Below are positions 5,319 through 5,632 of a stretch of DNA of 5,632 bases, in pieces. A program made the position numbers and the translations under genes. Position 1 is the stretch's first letter, and every line of letters starts with the position of its first letter. This DNA is from Pseudomonadota bacterium (lineage in GTDB: Bacteria > Pseudomonadota > Gammaproteobacteria > Burkholderiales > SG8-41). The stretch spans positions 1-5,632 of the forward strand of contig JAEYXO010000401.1 in NCBI GenBank assembly GCA_023431245.1, written 5' to 3'. The notes under the pieces are model-generated. The model was not told the origin of the DNA, searched no databases, and saw only the letters and a list, made by a program, of their open reading frames with translations.

Positions 5319-5632
5319 ATGATGACCCTGCGCAATTTTCTGCTGCCTCCGGGCACGCTGCCCGATGCCCGCATCCTGCTTGCGGCGCGCGCCTTGAGGG
5401 CTTTCGGCGACGGTTTTGTCAGCCTGTTGCTGCCTTATTACCTGACCTTGCTGGGATACGGCGCGTGGGAAATCGGCCTGCTGGTCACCGCGACCCTGCT
5501 GGGATCCGGCCTGATGACCCTCGGCGTGGGCTTCATTGCACATCGTCATTCCGCCCGCCACCTGCTGTTGCTGGCCAGCCTGCTGATGGCGGCCACCGGC
5601 ATCGCCGTTCCCTCGCTGACGGAGTTCTGGCC
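5319..5632 (+). CDS. MFS transporter, N-terminal part (cut by window edge)
   Basis: The frame is open from the ATG at 5319 to the end of the window: 104 complete codons and no stop. The protein begins MMTLRNFLLPPG, then gives a hydrophobic stretch with a short polar break, AARALRAFGDGFVSLLLPYYLTLLGYG (~22-48; helix 1), WEIGLLVTATLLGSGLMTLGVGF (~50-72; helix 2), the loop AHRHSARH (~74-81) at the place and with the basic pattern of the MFS loop 2-3 motif, and another hydrophobic helix (~82-98). The small-residue and Gly pattern of helices 1-2 is typical of the major facilitator superfamily. Start choice is uncertain: ATG 5319 or the next codon, ATG 5322; a GTG at 5268 is in frame but would add a polar 17-residue leader. 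No strong ribosome binding site is visible. It is transcribed away from the GST-MFS pair, and its sequence is not close to the MFS protein at 3307-4482. Substrate unknown. Confidence 0.85.
   Translation, partial: MMTLRNFLLPPGTLPDARILLAARALRAFGDGFVSLLLPYYLTLLGYGAWEIGLLVTATLLGSGLMTLGVGFIAHRHSARHLLLLASLLMAATGIAVPSLTEFW

Noticed and set aside
5241..5561. A 106-codon minus-strand frame at the right edge
   Set aside because: It is Gln/Arg/Gly-rich with no recognisable domain and lies opposite a plus-strand frame with clear MFS membrane helices.
1..5632. Search for tRNA, rRNA, CRISPR arrays, insertion-sequence ends, integrases or toxin-antitoxin pairs
   Set aside because: Nothing resembling these was seen on either strand by eye; there are no regularly spaced repeats, no transposase motifs, and no abrupt base-composition change apart from the short AT-rich island.

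Overview
The window is GC-rich chromosomal DNA, most likely from a betaproteobacterium, probably Burkholderiales. The reasons are the close resemblance of the GTP-type PEP carboxykinase to Burkholderia-like PckG, the 'LQQVETR'-type tail on an Arg/Gly-rich RNase E C-terminus, and a small 'MAQPNYGFAKRQ' lysine-rich protein of a kind I recall from that group. This is inference from protein resemblance; no rRNA or other phylogenetic marker is present. Codon use and gene style look uniform, with no insertion sequence, integrase, tRNA, CRISPR or phage gene. The window reads as ordinary core and accessory chromosome.

Layout, left to right. (1) 1-876, plus strand: the last 291 codons of a probable rne (RNase E), covering only the disordered RNA-binding and partner-binding C-terminal region. 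A strong bidirectional-looking terminator follows at 913-946. (2) 947-1090: a non-coding gap between convergent genes, containing an AT-rich island (about 1001-1050). (3) 1091-1261, minus strand: a 56-aa basic, charged small protein with a clear ribosome binding site. (4) 1350-3188, minus strand: pckG, complete, with a hairpin just downstream. (5) 3189-3306: a leader/terminator region with a strong minus-strand hairpin and T-tract. (6) 3307-4482 and 4518-5213, minus strand: an MFS transporter preceded by a YfcG/YghU-type glutathione S-transferase-like gene, 35 nt apart and probably one operon (GST first). (7) 5214-5318: a divergent intergenic region with a TATACT -10-like box facing the GST gene. 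(8) 5319 to the window end, plus strand: the start of a second, unrelated MFS transporter, cut by the edge.

How the genes fit together. RNase E runs global RNA decay and processing. PckG is the gluconeogenic/anaplerotic node that converts oxaloacetate to PEP with GTP. The GST-MFS pair may couple a glutathione-dependent disulfide or peroxide reductase to small-molecule transport, but the substrate cannot be read from the sequence. The blocks seem to be independent transcription units separated by terminators. I see no convincing undescribed system; the findings are modest: a duplicated short motif in the RNase E tail, an easily missed small gene, a terminator-like hairpin that crowds the pckG leader, and an AT-rich island.
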